Shown piece by piece: positions 1-6,650 of a DNA stretch of 6,656 nucleotides. The stretch spans positions 1-6,656 of the forward strand of contig JAAXQB010000087.1 of NCBI GenBank assembly GCA_012329085.1, written 5' to 3'. The notes beneath the pieces are model-generated. The model was not told the DNA's origin. It searched no databases and saw only the letters and a list, made by a program, of their open reading frames with translations. This DNA comes from Methanosarcinales archaeon (GTDB taxonomy: Archaea > Halobacteriota > Methanosarcinia > Methanosarcinales > Methanosarcinaceae). How positions within the stretch are numbered: position 1 is the first letter of the stretch; the number at the start of each line of letters is the position of its first letter. The position numbers and the translations under genes are program-made.

Positions 1-1191
1 TGCTTTTTCAGCACCAACTAATTGACCATTTGGTGTGCGACCTACTGCCACTAATACTTTATCAAAGATATCGGTTTCTGGGCATTTACTACCTTCAAAT
101 GAAACTACTAAACCTGCATCGGTTGCTTCTACATTAGTCACTTTTGATTTTAAGAAAATATTTTCATATTGCTTTTTAATTTTGCGTAATAACGGCTTGG
201 TTATATCTTTATCGGCACCAGGAATAATGGTATCGCCCAGTTCAACGACGGTTACTTTTGAACCAAATGAATCATATACTTGTGCCATTTCTAAGCCAAT
301 AATACCACCGCCAATGACTAATAAACGCTTAGGAATATTTTCTAATTCTAAGGCATCGGTAGAATCCATCACTCTTGGGTCATCATGCGGAATGAAAGGT
401 AGTTTAACCACACGAGAACCCGCGGCAATCACCGCATTCTTAAAGGCAATGGTTTTTGTACCACCGCCAGTTAGTTCAACGGTAACGGTATTCGCAGAGC
501 TAAACTTACCATAACCCTCAACCACTTCTACTTTACGAGCTTTCGCTAAACCGCCTAAACCGCCTGTTAATTTTGTGATAACAGAATCTTTATAAGCGCG
601 TATTTTATCAATATCTAATTCAGGCTCTTGGAAAGTAATACCGTGAGCAGACATTTCGCGCGTTTCATTTAACACAACAGACATGTGCAACAATGCTTTT
701 GACGGGATACAGCCAACATTTAAGCAAACACCACCGATGCTTGAATAGCGTTCAACCATCACCACTTTTTTACCTAAATCAGCGGCACGAAAAGCGGCAG
801 TGTAACCACCTGGTCCGGATCCTAACACCAATACTTCACATTGAAGGTCTGCGTCAGGTAAATCTGTTGCGACTACCACAACTGGAGCGATGGTTGCCGT
901 TTTTTCCGCCACATGATTTTCTAGTGTTTCTTCTACTGAACTGCTTGCATCAGCAATTTCAATTTGCCCGACAATAGAACCTTCGGCAACTTTATCACCT
1001 ACTTCGGCGGAAATTTTAATGATTTTTCCAGTGAATGGCGACGGAATTTCCATGGTGGCTTTGTCTGACTCTAAAGTCAGTAAAGAATCATCTTGGCAAA
1101 CTTCATCACCAGCGTTTGCTAATACTTCAATTACTTCTACTTCTGCAAAATCGCCAATATCAGGAACGATTAAATCAACTATTTTTGTCAT
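1..1191 (-). CDS. lpdA: Dihydrolipoamide dehydrogenase (E3) with N-terminal lipoyl domain, 3' end cut by window
   Basis: FAD-dependent E3 of the pyruvate dehydrogenase complex, which reoxidises dihydrolipoyl groups with NAD+. The frame is open for 397 codons from ATG at 1191 to the window edge, where the gene runs off. Residues 1-80 form a biotinyl/lipoyl domain with the lipoylation motif ESDKA (Lys44). A linker of about 30 residues follows. The E3 core then begins with the FAD-binding GSGPGGY (124-130), the redox disulfide motif CLNVGCIPSK (Cys156, Cys161), IAAGS (255-259) and the NAD-binding GGGIIG (294-299). The second FAD motif, the dimerisation domain and the catalytic His-Glu pair lie outside. 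Such fused E3 proteins (for example neisserial P64k) are about 590 aa, so roughly 190 residues are missing. Start choice: AAGGGA sits six bases upstream, and the lipoyl domain begins at once. The start lies 13 bases after the aceF stop, so it is the third gene of the operon. Its lipoyl domain is about 60% identical (hand count) to that of AceF. Confidence 0.95.
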   Translation of the reverse strand, partial: MTKIVDLIVPDIGDFAEVEVIEVLANAGDEVCQDDSLLTLESDKATMEIPSPFTGKIIKISAEVGDKVAEGSIVGQIEIADASSSVEETLENHVAEKTATIAPVVVVATDLPDADLQCEVLVLGSGPGGYTAAFRAADLGKKVVMVERYSSIGGVCLNVGCIPSKALLHMSVVLNETREMSAHGITFQEPELDIDKIRAYKDSVITKLTGGLGGLAKARKVEVVEGYGKFSSANTVTVELTGGGTKTIAFKNAVIAAGSRVVKLPFIPHDDPRVMDSTDALELENIPKRLLVIGGGIIGLEMAQVYDSFGSKVTVVELGDTIIPGADKDITKPLLRKIKKQYENIFLKSKVTNVEATDAGLVVSFEGSKCPETDIFDKVLVAVGRTPNGQLVGAEKA

Positions 1192-1204
1192 TTCTTGTCC
1201 CTTA

Positions 1205-2506
1205 TTACAGTATTAACTGGCGTAAATCAGCTAAATATTTACCAACGGTGGTCGTAAATCTTACCCCTTCCGCACCATCAATTGCACGATGGTCATAGGA
1301 AACACTGAACGGCATAATTAATTTAGGTACAAACTCTACCCCATTCCAAACAGGTTGCATTTTGGCTTTTGACAAGCCCATAATACCGACTTCTGGAGCA
1401 TTCACGATGGGCGTAAACTGTGTGCCACCAATACCGCCTAAACTTGAAATAGTAAATGAACCACCTGACATATCGGCAGGTGATAACTTGCCATCACGTG
1501 CCTTAGCAGAAATTGCCATCAAGTCTTTAGAAAGTTCATAGATACCTTTCTTATCAACATCTTTCACAACGGGAACCATTAATCCATTTGGTGTATCCAC
1601 TGCGATACCAATATTATAGTAAGATTTTTTAATCAACGATTGACCGTCAGCAGACAATGATGCATTCATATTTGGAAAGTCTTGTAGTGCTTTTACCACT
1701 GCTTTCATCACAAACACGATTGGCGTTAATTTCACGCCTTGTTTTTCTGCAACGGGCTTCATATCCTTACGGAACTGATCCATTTCAGTAATATCAGTCT
1801 CATCAAACTGGGTAACATGCGGCACATTTAACCAGCTGGTATGTAAGAACTTACCAGAAATTTTCTTGATTTTGCCTAGTTCAACCGTTTCTATTTCACC
1901 AAACTTACTAAAGTCAATGACTGGAACAGGTGGAATACCTGCCCCTGTTGCATTAGCAGATGAACCACCTTGCATTACAGATTTTACTAACGATTCAATA
2001 TCAATAGTTTTAATACGCCCTTTTGGTCCGCTTCCCGATACTTGGGTTAATTCAACCCCTAATTTACGAGCAAAGGCTCTGACCGATGGTGAAGCATGGC
2101 TAACCTGTCCCATTTTTTGTTTATTAATAGGTTTAGAAGCTGAAACCGAAGCCGTTATTGGTGCTTTTTCTACTGGAGCAGGGGCGGGCTTAACCTCTTC
2201 AATAACTGGAGAAGTTGTTGCCACTTTTTCTGCAACTTTTTCTGCAACTTTTTCAGTCGCCGATTCTTCACCTACTTCAATGTCTAAAATATAATCACCC
2301 TCGGCAACATCTTGACCGACTACGATTTGAATGGATTTGACTATGCCTGAAAAAGGAGCGGGAATTTCCATGGTTGCTTTATCTGACTCTAATGTGACCA
2401 GCGAGTCATCTACTGCCACACTATCGCCTTCTGCCACAAGAAGTTCGATCACTTCTACGGAATCAAAATCACCAATATCTGGAATGTTAATTTTTTGAAT
2501 TGCCAT
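1205..2506 (-). CDS. aceF: Dihydrolipoamide acetyltransferase (E2) of pyruvate dehydrogenase
   Basis: E2 core of the pyruvate dehydrogenase complex, which moves the acetyl group from lipoyl-lysine to CoA. The 433 residues hold one lipoyl domain (1-80, Lys43 in ESDKA), an Ala/Pro/Glu/Lys-rich linker (82-135), a peripheral subunit-binding domain (about 137-165, starting HASPSVRAFARKLG and ending GPKGRI), a second flexible linker (about 177-203) and the chloramphenicol-acetyltransferase-like catalytic domain (about 205-433). The active-site motif is DHRAIDG, with His406 and Asp410. FTISSLGGIGGTQFTPI (351-367) is the usual conserved E2 segment. E. coli AceF has three lipoyl domains and about 630 aa; one domain is common elsewhere and explains the shorter length. 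The first linker contains a tandem VAEK repeat. The start is ATG at 2506, with AAGGAA seven bases upstream, 15 bases after the aceE stop. The gene ends in two consecutive TAA codons, the second overlapping the lpdA ribosome-binding site. Identification is firm. Confidence 0.97.
   Translation of the reverse strand: MAIQKINIPDIGDFDSVEVIELLVAEGDSVAVDDSLVTLESDKATMEIPAPFSGIVKSIQIVVGQDVAEGDYILDIEVGEESATEKVAEKVAEKVATTSPVIEEVKPAPAPVEKAPITASVSASKPINKQKMGQVSHASPSVRAFARKLGVELTQVSGSGPKGRIKTIDIESLVKSVMQGGSSANATGAGIPPVPVIDFSKFGEIETVELGKIKKISGKFLHTSWLNVPHVTQFDETDITEMDQFRKDMKPVAEKQGVKLTPIVFVMKAVVKALQDFPNMNASLSADGQSLIKKSYYNIGIAVDTPNGLMVPVVKDVDKKGIYELSKDLMAISAKARDGKLSPADMSGGSFTISSLGGIGGTQFTPIVNAPEVGIMGLSKAKMQPVWNGVEFVPKLIMPFSVSYDHRAIDGAEGVRFTTTVGKYLADLRQLIL
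2223..2258 (-). repeat. 12-base tandem repeat coding VAEK in the AceF linker
   Basis: Two exact copies of the 12-mer ACTTTTTCTGCA (2223-2234, 2235-2246; plus-strand reading) are followed by a partial third copy. They encode KVAEKVAEKVA (residues 86-96), just after the lipoyl domain. Copy number can change by slippage without shifting the frame, and would only lengthen or shorten the flexible arm. Confidence 0.85.
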
Positions 2507-2521
2507 TATTTAATTCCTTGC

Positions 2522-5182
2522 TTATACATTTAAAGGGTAAGCTTTATCAGCATCAATGTTATATTTTTTCATTGCTTCTAAGATAACGGTAGGTTTTAAT
2601 TTACCTGCATCAACTAACGAACGCAACGCCTCTACCACAACATGCTCTTTATCAACTTCAAAGAATCGTCTTAATTTTTCACGGGTATCAGAACGCCCAA
2701 AACCATCGGTTCCTAATACATGATATGAACCTGGAATATATTGACGAACTCGTTCAGGATAATCACGAATATAATCGGTTGCGACCACAAAAGGTCCCTC
2801 TGCACCGTCAAGCACTTGCGTAATATAAGGTACTTTTGGTGTTTCTGTTGGGTGCATTCCGTTCCAACGAGTGGTTTCTGCACCGTCACGACGAAGTAGG
2901 TTAAAGCTTGGTACGCCCCAAATATCAGCCGATACCTTCCAGTCTTTTTCAAGCATTTCTGCCGCTTGAATCACTTCGGTAAAGATAGTTCCAGACCCCA
3001 TCAGTTGTACTTTATTTTTATGCTTCGCAGTCGAATCTTTAAATTTATAAATCCCTTTTAAAATACCTTCTTCCACGCCATCAGGCATAGCAGGGTGCTT
3101 ATAATTTTCATTCATTGAAGTTATATAGAAGAAAACATCTTCTTTATTATGCATCATGCGTCGAATACCATCACGGATAATAACCGCCATTTCAAAGGCA
3201 AAGGTTGGGTCATACGACATACAATTAGGAACATGATCAAACTGAATTAAGTTATGACCATCTTGATGTTGAAGCCCTTCTCCTTCAAGGGTTGTTCTAC
3301 CTGCCGTTGCACCTAATAGAAAACCTCTTGCACGCGAATCACCTGCCGCCCAAGCCAAATCGCCAATGCGTTGGAAACCGAACATCGAATAATAAATGTA
3401 GAAAGGTATCATGCTTACGCCATAGTTTGCGTAAGCGGTTGAAGCGGCAATCCAGTTTGCCATCGCCCCTGCTTCATTAATTCCCTCTTCAAATACTTGG
3501 CCTTCTGAAGATTCTTTGTACCACATTAATTGGTCTGAATCTACGGGCTCATATAATTGTCCTGATGGGTCATAAATACCAATTTGACGGAACAATCCTT
3601 CCATACCAAAAGTACGCGCCTCATCTGGGATAATCGGTACAACACGAGAACCTAGTTCTTTATCTCTTAATAAGATAGAAATAATTCGTACAAATGCCAT
3701 CGTTGTAGACATTTCTCGTTTTCCAGTACCATCGGTTAACATTTTAAATGTTTCAAGACTTGGCACGGGCAAGGCTGCTGCGTTGTCCATGCGAACAGGT
3801 AATTCACCGCCTAATTCTTCACGACGCGCACGCATATATTGCATGATATCTGAATCTTCGGTTGGGCGATAGAAAGGAATATCCTTTTCTAATTCTTTAT
3901 CGGTAATCGGTACAGAAAATCTATCACGGAAATATTTTAGTCCGTCATCATCTAGCTTTTTCTGTTGGTGAGCATTGTTTGCCGCTTCACCATAAGGTCC
4001 CATTCCGTAACCTTTGACGGTTTTAGATAAAATAACCGTTGGTTTGCCTTTTGCTTCCGACGCTCTTTTATAAGCATTGTAAACTTTACGAGGTGAATGT
4101 CCGCCACGAGTCAGTGCAAAAATCTCATCATCGGTCATATCTGCAACTAAGGCTGCCGTTTCAGGATATTTACCGAAAAAGTGTTCACGAACAAACGCAC
4201 CATTTTTGGCTTTATAGGCTTGATATTCACCATCAACCACTTCTTCCATGCGTTGTAGTAATTTACCACTGGTATCTTTTTCAATAATGCGATCCCAACC
4301 AGAACCCCAAACAACCTTAATAACATCCCAACCTGCACCACGAAAAACACCTTCAAGCTCTTGAATGATTTTATCGTTACCACGAACAGGCCCGTCTAGG
4401 CGTTGTAAATTACAGTTAATTACAAACACTAAATTATCTAGTTTTTCACGCTTAGCAAGCTGTAATGCTCCGCGAGATTCTGGTTCATCCATCTCACCAT
4501 CACCCAAAAAAGCCCAAACTTTACGCCCTTTAGTTGTGGCTAATTTTCTAGCATGCATATATTTCATAAAACGAGCTTGGTAGATTGCCATTAACGGCCC
4601 AAGCCCCATTGACACGGTTGGAAACTGCCAATAGTCCTTCATTAACCAAGGGTGAGGATAAGACGAAAGTCCATTACCAGCCACTTCTTGGCGATAATTA
4701 CGCAGTTGTTCAACACTTAAACGCCCTTCCATATAAGAACGAGCATACATTCCTGGCGCAGTATGTCCTTGGAAGAAAATCATATCTGCACCTAACTTAT
4801 GTTTAGGCCCTTTAAAAAAGTGATTCATGCCGACTTCATACATAGTACAGCTAGAGGCATAAGAGGCGATATGTCCACCAACGCTGGTGGTTTTATTGGC
4901 TCTAGAAACAATTGCCATCGCATTCCAACGCAATAACGCACGTATTCTTTTTTCTATTCCTAAGTCACCAGGGTAATTTTCTTGGTCTTTTAGATTAATA
5001 GTATTTAAATAAGGAGTATTTGCTGAAAAAGGAATTTCGACACCATTCACACGGGCTTTTTCAATTAAAGTCGCAATTAAATGTTGGGCTTTTTCACTGC
5101 CTTCAAAAGCAACAACGGCTTCTAAAGCATCAATCCATTCTTGGGTTTCTTGTGGATCTTGATCGACAAACTTATCGCTCAT
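2522..5182 (-). CDS. aceE: Pyruvate dehydrogenase E1 component, homodimeric type
   Basis: Thiamine-diphosphate-dependent E1 that decarboxylates pyruvate and acetylates the lipoyl group of AceF. Its 886 residues match the 887 of E. coli AceE, and long stretches are nearly identical. The ThDP/Mg2+ motif starts at GDGEMDE (227-233) and ends at INCNLQ (255-260); by comparison with E. coli, Asp228, Asn258 and Gln260 should bind the metal. His140 (FFQGHTAPG) and His405 (NNAHQQ) fall at the positions of active-site histidines of the E. coli enzyme, with His405 in the mobile loop that closes the site. Glu570 in EGINE corresponds to the glutamate that activates the cofactor. The conserved PFYIYYSMFGFQRIGDL (593-609) and the C-terminal GTDGFGRSDTREKLRRFFEVD (824-844) are intact. 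The first 50 residues resemble the E2-binding N-terminus. The start is ATG at 5182, with GAGGAA (5188-5193) five bases upstream. It is the first gene of the tight aceE-aceF-lpdA operon. No frameshift or truncation is visible. Confidence 0.98.
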   Translation of the reverse strand: MSDKFVDQDPQETQEWIDALEAVVAFEGSEKAQHLIATLIEKARVNGVEIPFSANTPYLNTINLKDQENYPGDLGIEKRIRALLRWNAMAIVSRANKTTSVGGHIASYASSCTMYEVGMNHFFKGPKHKLGADMIFFQGHTAPGMYARSYMEGRLSVEQLRNYRQEVAGNGLSSYPHPWLMKDYWQFPTVSMGLGPLMAIYQARFMKYMHARKLATTKGRKVWAFLGDGEMDEPESRGALQLAKREKLDNLVFVINCNLQRLDGPVRGNDKIIQELEGVFRGAGWDVIKVVWGSGWDRIIEKDTSGKLLQRMEEVVDGEYQAYKAKNGAFVREHFFGKYPETAALVADMTDDEIFALTRGGHSPRKVYNAYKRASEAKGKPTVILSKTVKGYGMGPYGEAANNAHQQKKLDDDGLKYFRDRFSVPITDKELEKDIPFYRPTEDSDIMQYMRARREELGGELPVRMDNAAALPVPSLETFKMLTDGTGKREMSTTMAFVRIISILLRDKELGSRVVPIIPDEARTFGMEGLFRQIGIYDPSGQLYEPVDSDQLMWYKESSEGQVFEEGINEAGAMANWIAASTAYANYGVSMIPFYIYYSMFGFQRIGDLAWAAGDSRARGFLLGATAGRTTLEGEGLQHQDGHNLIQFDHVPNCMSYDPTFAFEMAVIIRDGIRRMMHNKEDVFFYITSMNENYKHPAMPDGVEEGILKGIYKFKDSTAKHKNKVQLMGSGTIFTEVIQAAEMLEKDWKVSADIWGVPSFNLLRRDGAETTRWNGMHPTETPKVPYITQVLDGAEGPFVVATDYIRDYPERVRQYIPGSYHVLGTDGFGRSDTREKLRRFFEVDKEHVVVEALRSLVDAGKLKPTVILEAMKKYNIDADKAYPLNV

Positions 5183-5285
5183 GTTTATTCCTCATCTTTA
5201 AGCTACTGAATAACTGACCGTACGTCACGTTAATCTATTTATTAATTTTTAAAATGATAACATTTTTTAGTTATCTTTAGAACTG
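5183..5285 (-). promoter_or_regulatory. aceE leader with candidate extended -10 promoter
   Basis: This 103-base AT-rich gap between the rppH stop and the aceE start is the only place for a dedicated pdh operon promoter. On the minus strand, TG-T-TATCAT (5262 to 5254) fits an extended -10 element, with five of six bases matching TATAAT. Transcription would start near 5247, giving a leader of about 65 bases. A perfect TTGACA (5289-5284) overlaps the rppH stop codon, but it lies 24 bases from the -10, too far for a normal sigma-70 pair. No rho-independent terminator is present, so rppH transcripts may also run into aceE. The promoter is inferred from sequence pattern only. Confidence 0.45.
5211..5232. 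repeat. Imperfect inverted repeat in the aceE leader (candidate operator or 5'-UTR hairpin)
   Basis: TAACTGAC (5211-5218) pairs with GTCA-C-GTTA (5224-5232) across the spacer CGTAC; one extra base in the right arm breaks the symmetry. It lies about 15 to 36 bases downstream of the inferred aceE transcription start. It could be a repressor site or a weak hairpin in the leader RNA. No T-run follows, so it does not look like a terminator. It does not match the E. coli PdhR operator as I know it. Confidence 0.35.
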
Positions 5286-5771
5286 TCAAGATAGCCAAAA
5301 TTTTTTCAAATGTGGTTCTAATTCTGTTAGAGCAAGTTGATAAATCTCTTGTTTGAAGTCAACCACATCTTGCACAGGCTGCCAATATTCAACCCATTTC
5401 CAACTATCAAACTCAGGTTTATGATGTTGATCCAAAGCGATAGATGCTTCATCAGACACTAGCCCAAGCAAGAACCAAACTTGCTTTTGTCCAATACAAA
5501 CAGGAACATTATCTTGACGGACATACTGTTTCGGCAAATCATACTTTAACCAACTCTGCGTTCGTCCAAGCACCCGAATATCCGTAGGGTTTAAACCGAC
5601 CTCTTCTTTAAGCTCTCTGAAAACTGCTTGCTGTGGTGTTTCATTCTCATCCACGCCACCTTGAGGGAACTGCCAAGATTCTTGATAAATTCGTTTCCCC
5701 CAAAACAGCTTGCCATCCTTATTGGCAATAATAATACCGACATTATGCCGATAACCATCTGAGTCAATCAC
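5286..5771 (-). CDS. rppH: RNA pyrophosphohydrolase (Nudix family)
   Basis: Cytoplasmic Nudix hydrolase that removes pyrophosphate from the 5' triphosphate end of mRNA, so that RNase E can start decay; related enzymes also cleave dinucleoside polyphosphates. The 161 residues carry a complete Nudix box from Gly38 to Leu60, with metal-binding glutamates at Glu53, Glu56 and Glu57 in REL-K-EE-V-GL. ESWQFPQGG (31-39), KPEFDSWKWVEYW (118-130) and VCIGQKQVWFLL (91-102) are signatures of the RppH subgroup. E. coli RppH has 176 residues; the difference is the dispensable-looking C-terminal tail. The start is GTG at 5771: an in-frame TAA lies five codons upstream, no ATG gives the conserved MIDxDGYR N-terminus, and GGAA (5779-5782) sits seven bases before it. 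E. coli rppH also uses GTG, as far as I recall. The gene lies 103 bases upstream of aceE on the same strand and diverges from the HAD gene. Confidence 0.95.
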   Translation of the reverse strand: MIDSDGYRHNVGIIIANKDGKLFWGKRIYQESWQFPQGGVDENETPQQAVFRELKEEVGLNPTDIRVLGRTQSWLKYDLPKQYVRQDNVPVCIGQKQVWFLLGLVSDEASIALDQHHKPEFDSWKWVEYWQPVQDVVDFKQEIYQLALTELEPHLKKFWLS

Positions 5772-5862
5772 AATACTATTCCATTAAATTTTTATGTTAT
5801 GTATTATTACACATTTATGCCGTAAAATAAGCACCATAATTTTAAGATAGGACTACACCGTC
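5772..5862. promoter_or_regulatory. Divergent intergenic region between rppH and the HAD gene
   Basis: This 91-base, strongly AT-rich gap must carry both start signals if each gene has its own promoter. On the plus strand, TAAAAT (5823-5828) and CATAAT (5835-5840) are possible -10 boxes, neither with a good -35. On the minus strand, TAATAAT in TGTAATAATAC, near 5801-5811, is a possible -10 for rppH. TAGGA (5848-5852) is the likely ribosome-binding site of the HAD gene, ten bases before its ATG. Nothing here is strong enough to name a single promoter. Confidence 0.35.
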
Positions 5863-6516
5863 ATGGCATTAGCAATTTTCGATTTAGACAACACTTTAAT
5901 CGCAGGCGATAGCGATTATTTATGGGGTGAATTTCTAGTTAAAAACAACTATGTTGATGGCGAAGATTTTGCTAAAACCAACGCCCAATTTTATGAAGAT
6001 TATAAAAATGGCAGTCTTGATATTGTTGCCTACCAACGCTTTGCTTTAACGCCGCTCAGTAAACAAACAATGGCAACTTTAAAAAAATGGCATAAACAGT
6101 TCATAAAAACCTTTATCCAACCGATTATTTTGCCAAAAGCACAAGCTCTTGTCGATAAACACAAACAGCAGGGCGACCGCGTGATTATTATCACCGCAAC
6201 CAATACCTTTGTAACTAAGCCAATTGGTGAAATCTACGGTATTACCGAACTATTGGGTACAGAAGGTGAAATTATTAATGATAGATATACTGGCGAAGTT
6301 TCGGGCATACCCACTTTTCAAAAAGGTAAAGTTACCCGCCTAAATCAATGGCTAATAGACAATAATGAAAGTTTAGCAGGAAGTTACTTTTATTCTGACT
6401 CTCACAATGACTTGCCATTATTAGAAATTGTTGACGAGCCTATTGTGGTTGATGGTGATGAGAAGTTACTACAAATTGCCAAGGATAGAAACTGGCGGTC
6501 GATTAGCTTGCGTTAA
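5863..6516 (+). CDS. HAD superfamily subfamily IB phosphatase, substrate unproven
   Basis: A soluble 217-residue haloacid-dehalogenase-type hydrolase of the phosphoserine-phosphatase-like IB group. Motif I is FDLDNTL, with nucleophile Asp7 and acid/base Asp9. Motif II is VIIITATN, ending strand two at about Thr111. The motif III lysine is probably Lys156 in QKGKV. Motif IV is YSDSHNDLPLL, with Asp179 and Asp183 for magnesium. A helical cap of the IB type lies between motifs I and II (about residues 14-90). No signal peptide or membrane segment is seen, unlike the membrane phosphatase PgpC. The start is ATG at 5863, preceded by TAGGA. Neighbourhood: an HAD-IB gene next to rppH is also known to me from pseudomonads, and I recall, without being able to verify it, that one such protein was assigned histidinol-phosphate phosphatase activity. 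Phosphoserine or another phosphomonoester remains possible. The stop codon lies within a long inverted repeat. Confidence 0.85.
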   Translation: MALAIFDLDNTLIAGDSDYLWGEFLVKNNYVDGEDFAKTNAQFYEDYKNGSLDIVAYQRFALTPLSKQTMATLKKWHKQFIKTFIQPIILPKAQALVDKHKQQGDRVIIITATNTFVTKPIGEIYGITELLGTEGEIINDRYTGEVSGIPTFQKGKVTRLNQWLIDNNESLAGSYFYSDSHNDLPLLEIVDEPIVVDGDEKLLQIAKDRNWRSISLR

Positions 6517-6587
6517 GGAAGCGCTTAACAACCGCCAATTATTTTAGCCAGTAAAAAATAATTGGCGGTTGTTAAGCGCTTCCTTAA
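6513..6587. repeat. Perfect 33-base inverted repeat with 9-base loop, overlapping the HAD stop codon
   Basis: The left arm is 6513-6545 and the right arm 6555-6587; I matched them base by base without a mismatch, around the loop AGCCAGTAA (6546-6554). Beyond one mismatch (6512 against 6588), four further pairs extend the stem back into the last HAD codons. The TAA stop (6514-6516) is part of the left arm. Each arm contains the palindrome AAGCGCTT and a GC-rich block, AACCGCC in the left arm and GGCGGTT in the right. In RNA it would form a very stable hairpin of more than 30 pairs. It may serve as a 3'-end stabiliser or terminator, but neither strand has a T-run after the stem. A dispersed palindromic element inserted at the gene end is an equal possibility. 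Confidence 0.95.
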
Positions 6588-6595
6588 AGCAAAAC

Positions 6596-6650
6596 AATAA
6601 GCTTAATTGACTGGTTAATCTTGTTGAAGATTGCTAGAATAAGCTTAATT
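6596..6650. repeat. 13-base direct repeat AATAAGCTTAATT
   Basis: Two identical copies of AATAAGCTTAATT lie at 6596-6608 and 6638-6650, 42 bases start to start. Each contains the palindrome TAAGCTTA. The second copy overlaps the end of the candidate -10 box of the outward-facing promoter. Direct copies of a near-palindrome flanking a promoter could be a paired regulator site, but chance in AT-rich DNA cannot be excluded. Confidence 0.6.
6607..6640 (+). promoter_or_regulatory. Candidate extended -10 promoter for a gene beyond the right edge
   Basis: TG-C-TAGAAT (6632-6640) fits an extended -10 box, five of six bases matching TATAAT. TTGACT (6607-6612) resembles a -35, but the 22-base spacing is longer than normal, so the extended -10 would have to carry the activity. 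No coding sequence is recognisable between 6517 and 6656, so this stretch is intergenic and probably leads into a plus-strand gene outside the window. Confidence 0.35.

Noticed and set aside
35..514. Open frame of 159 codons on the plus strand
   Set aside because: It lies antisense to lpdA, whose frame shows lipoyl, FAD and disulfide motifs; the plus-strand protein has no recognisable domain.
1866..2294. Open frame of 142 codons on the plus strand
   Set aside because: It is the antisense shadow of aceF, low in complexity where it opposes the VAEK repeat, and has no convincing ribosome-binding site.
5254..5289. TTGACA and TATCAT as a classical sigma-70 promoter for aceE
   Set aside because: The spacing is 24 bases instead of about 17; only the extended -10 is kept as a candidate.
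6513..6587. The palindrome as an ordinary rho-independent terminator
   Set aside because: The stem is far too long and is followed by AAGCAAAACA on the plus strand and by no T-run on the minus strand; the T-run lies inside the stem. A termination role is not excluded but not supported.
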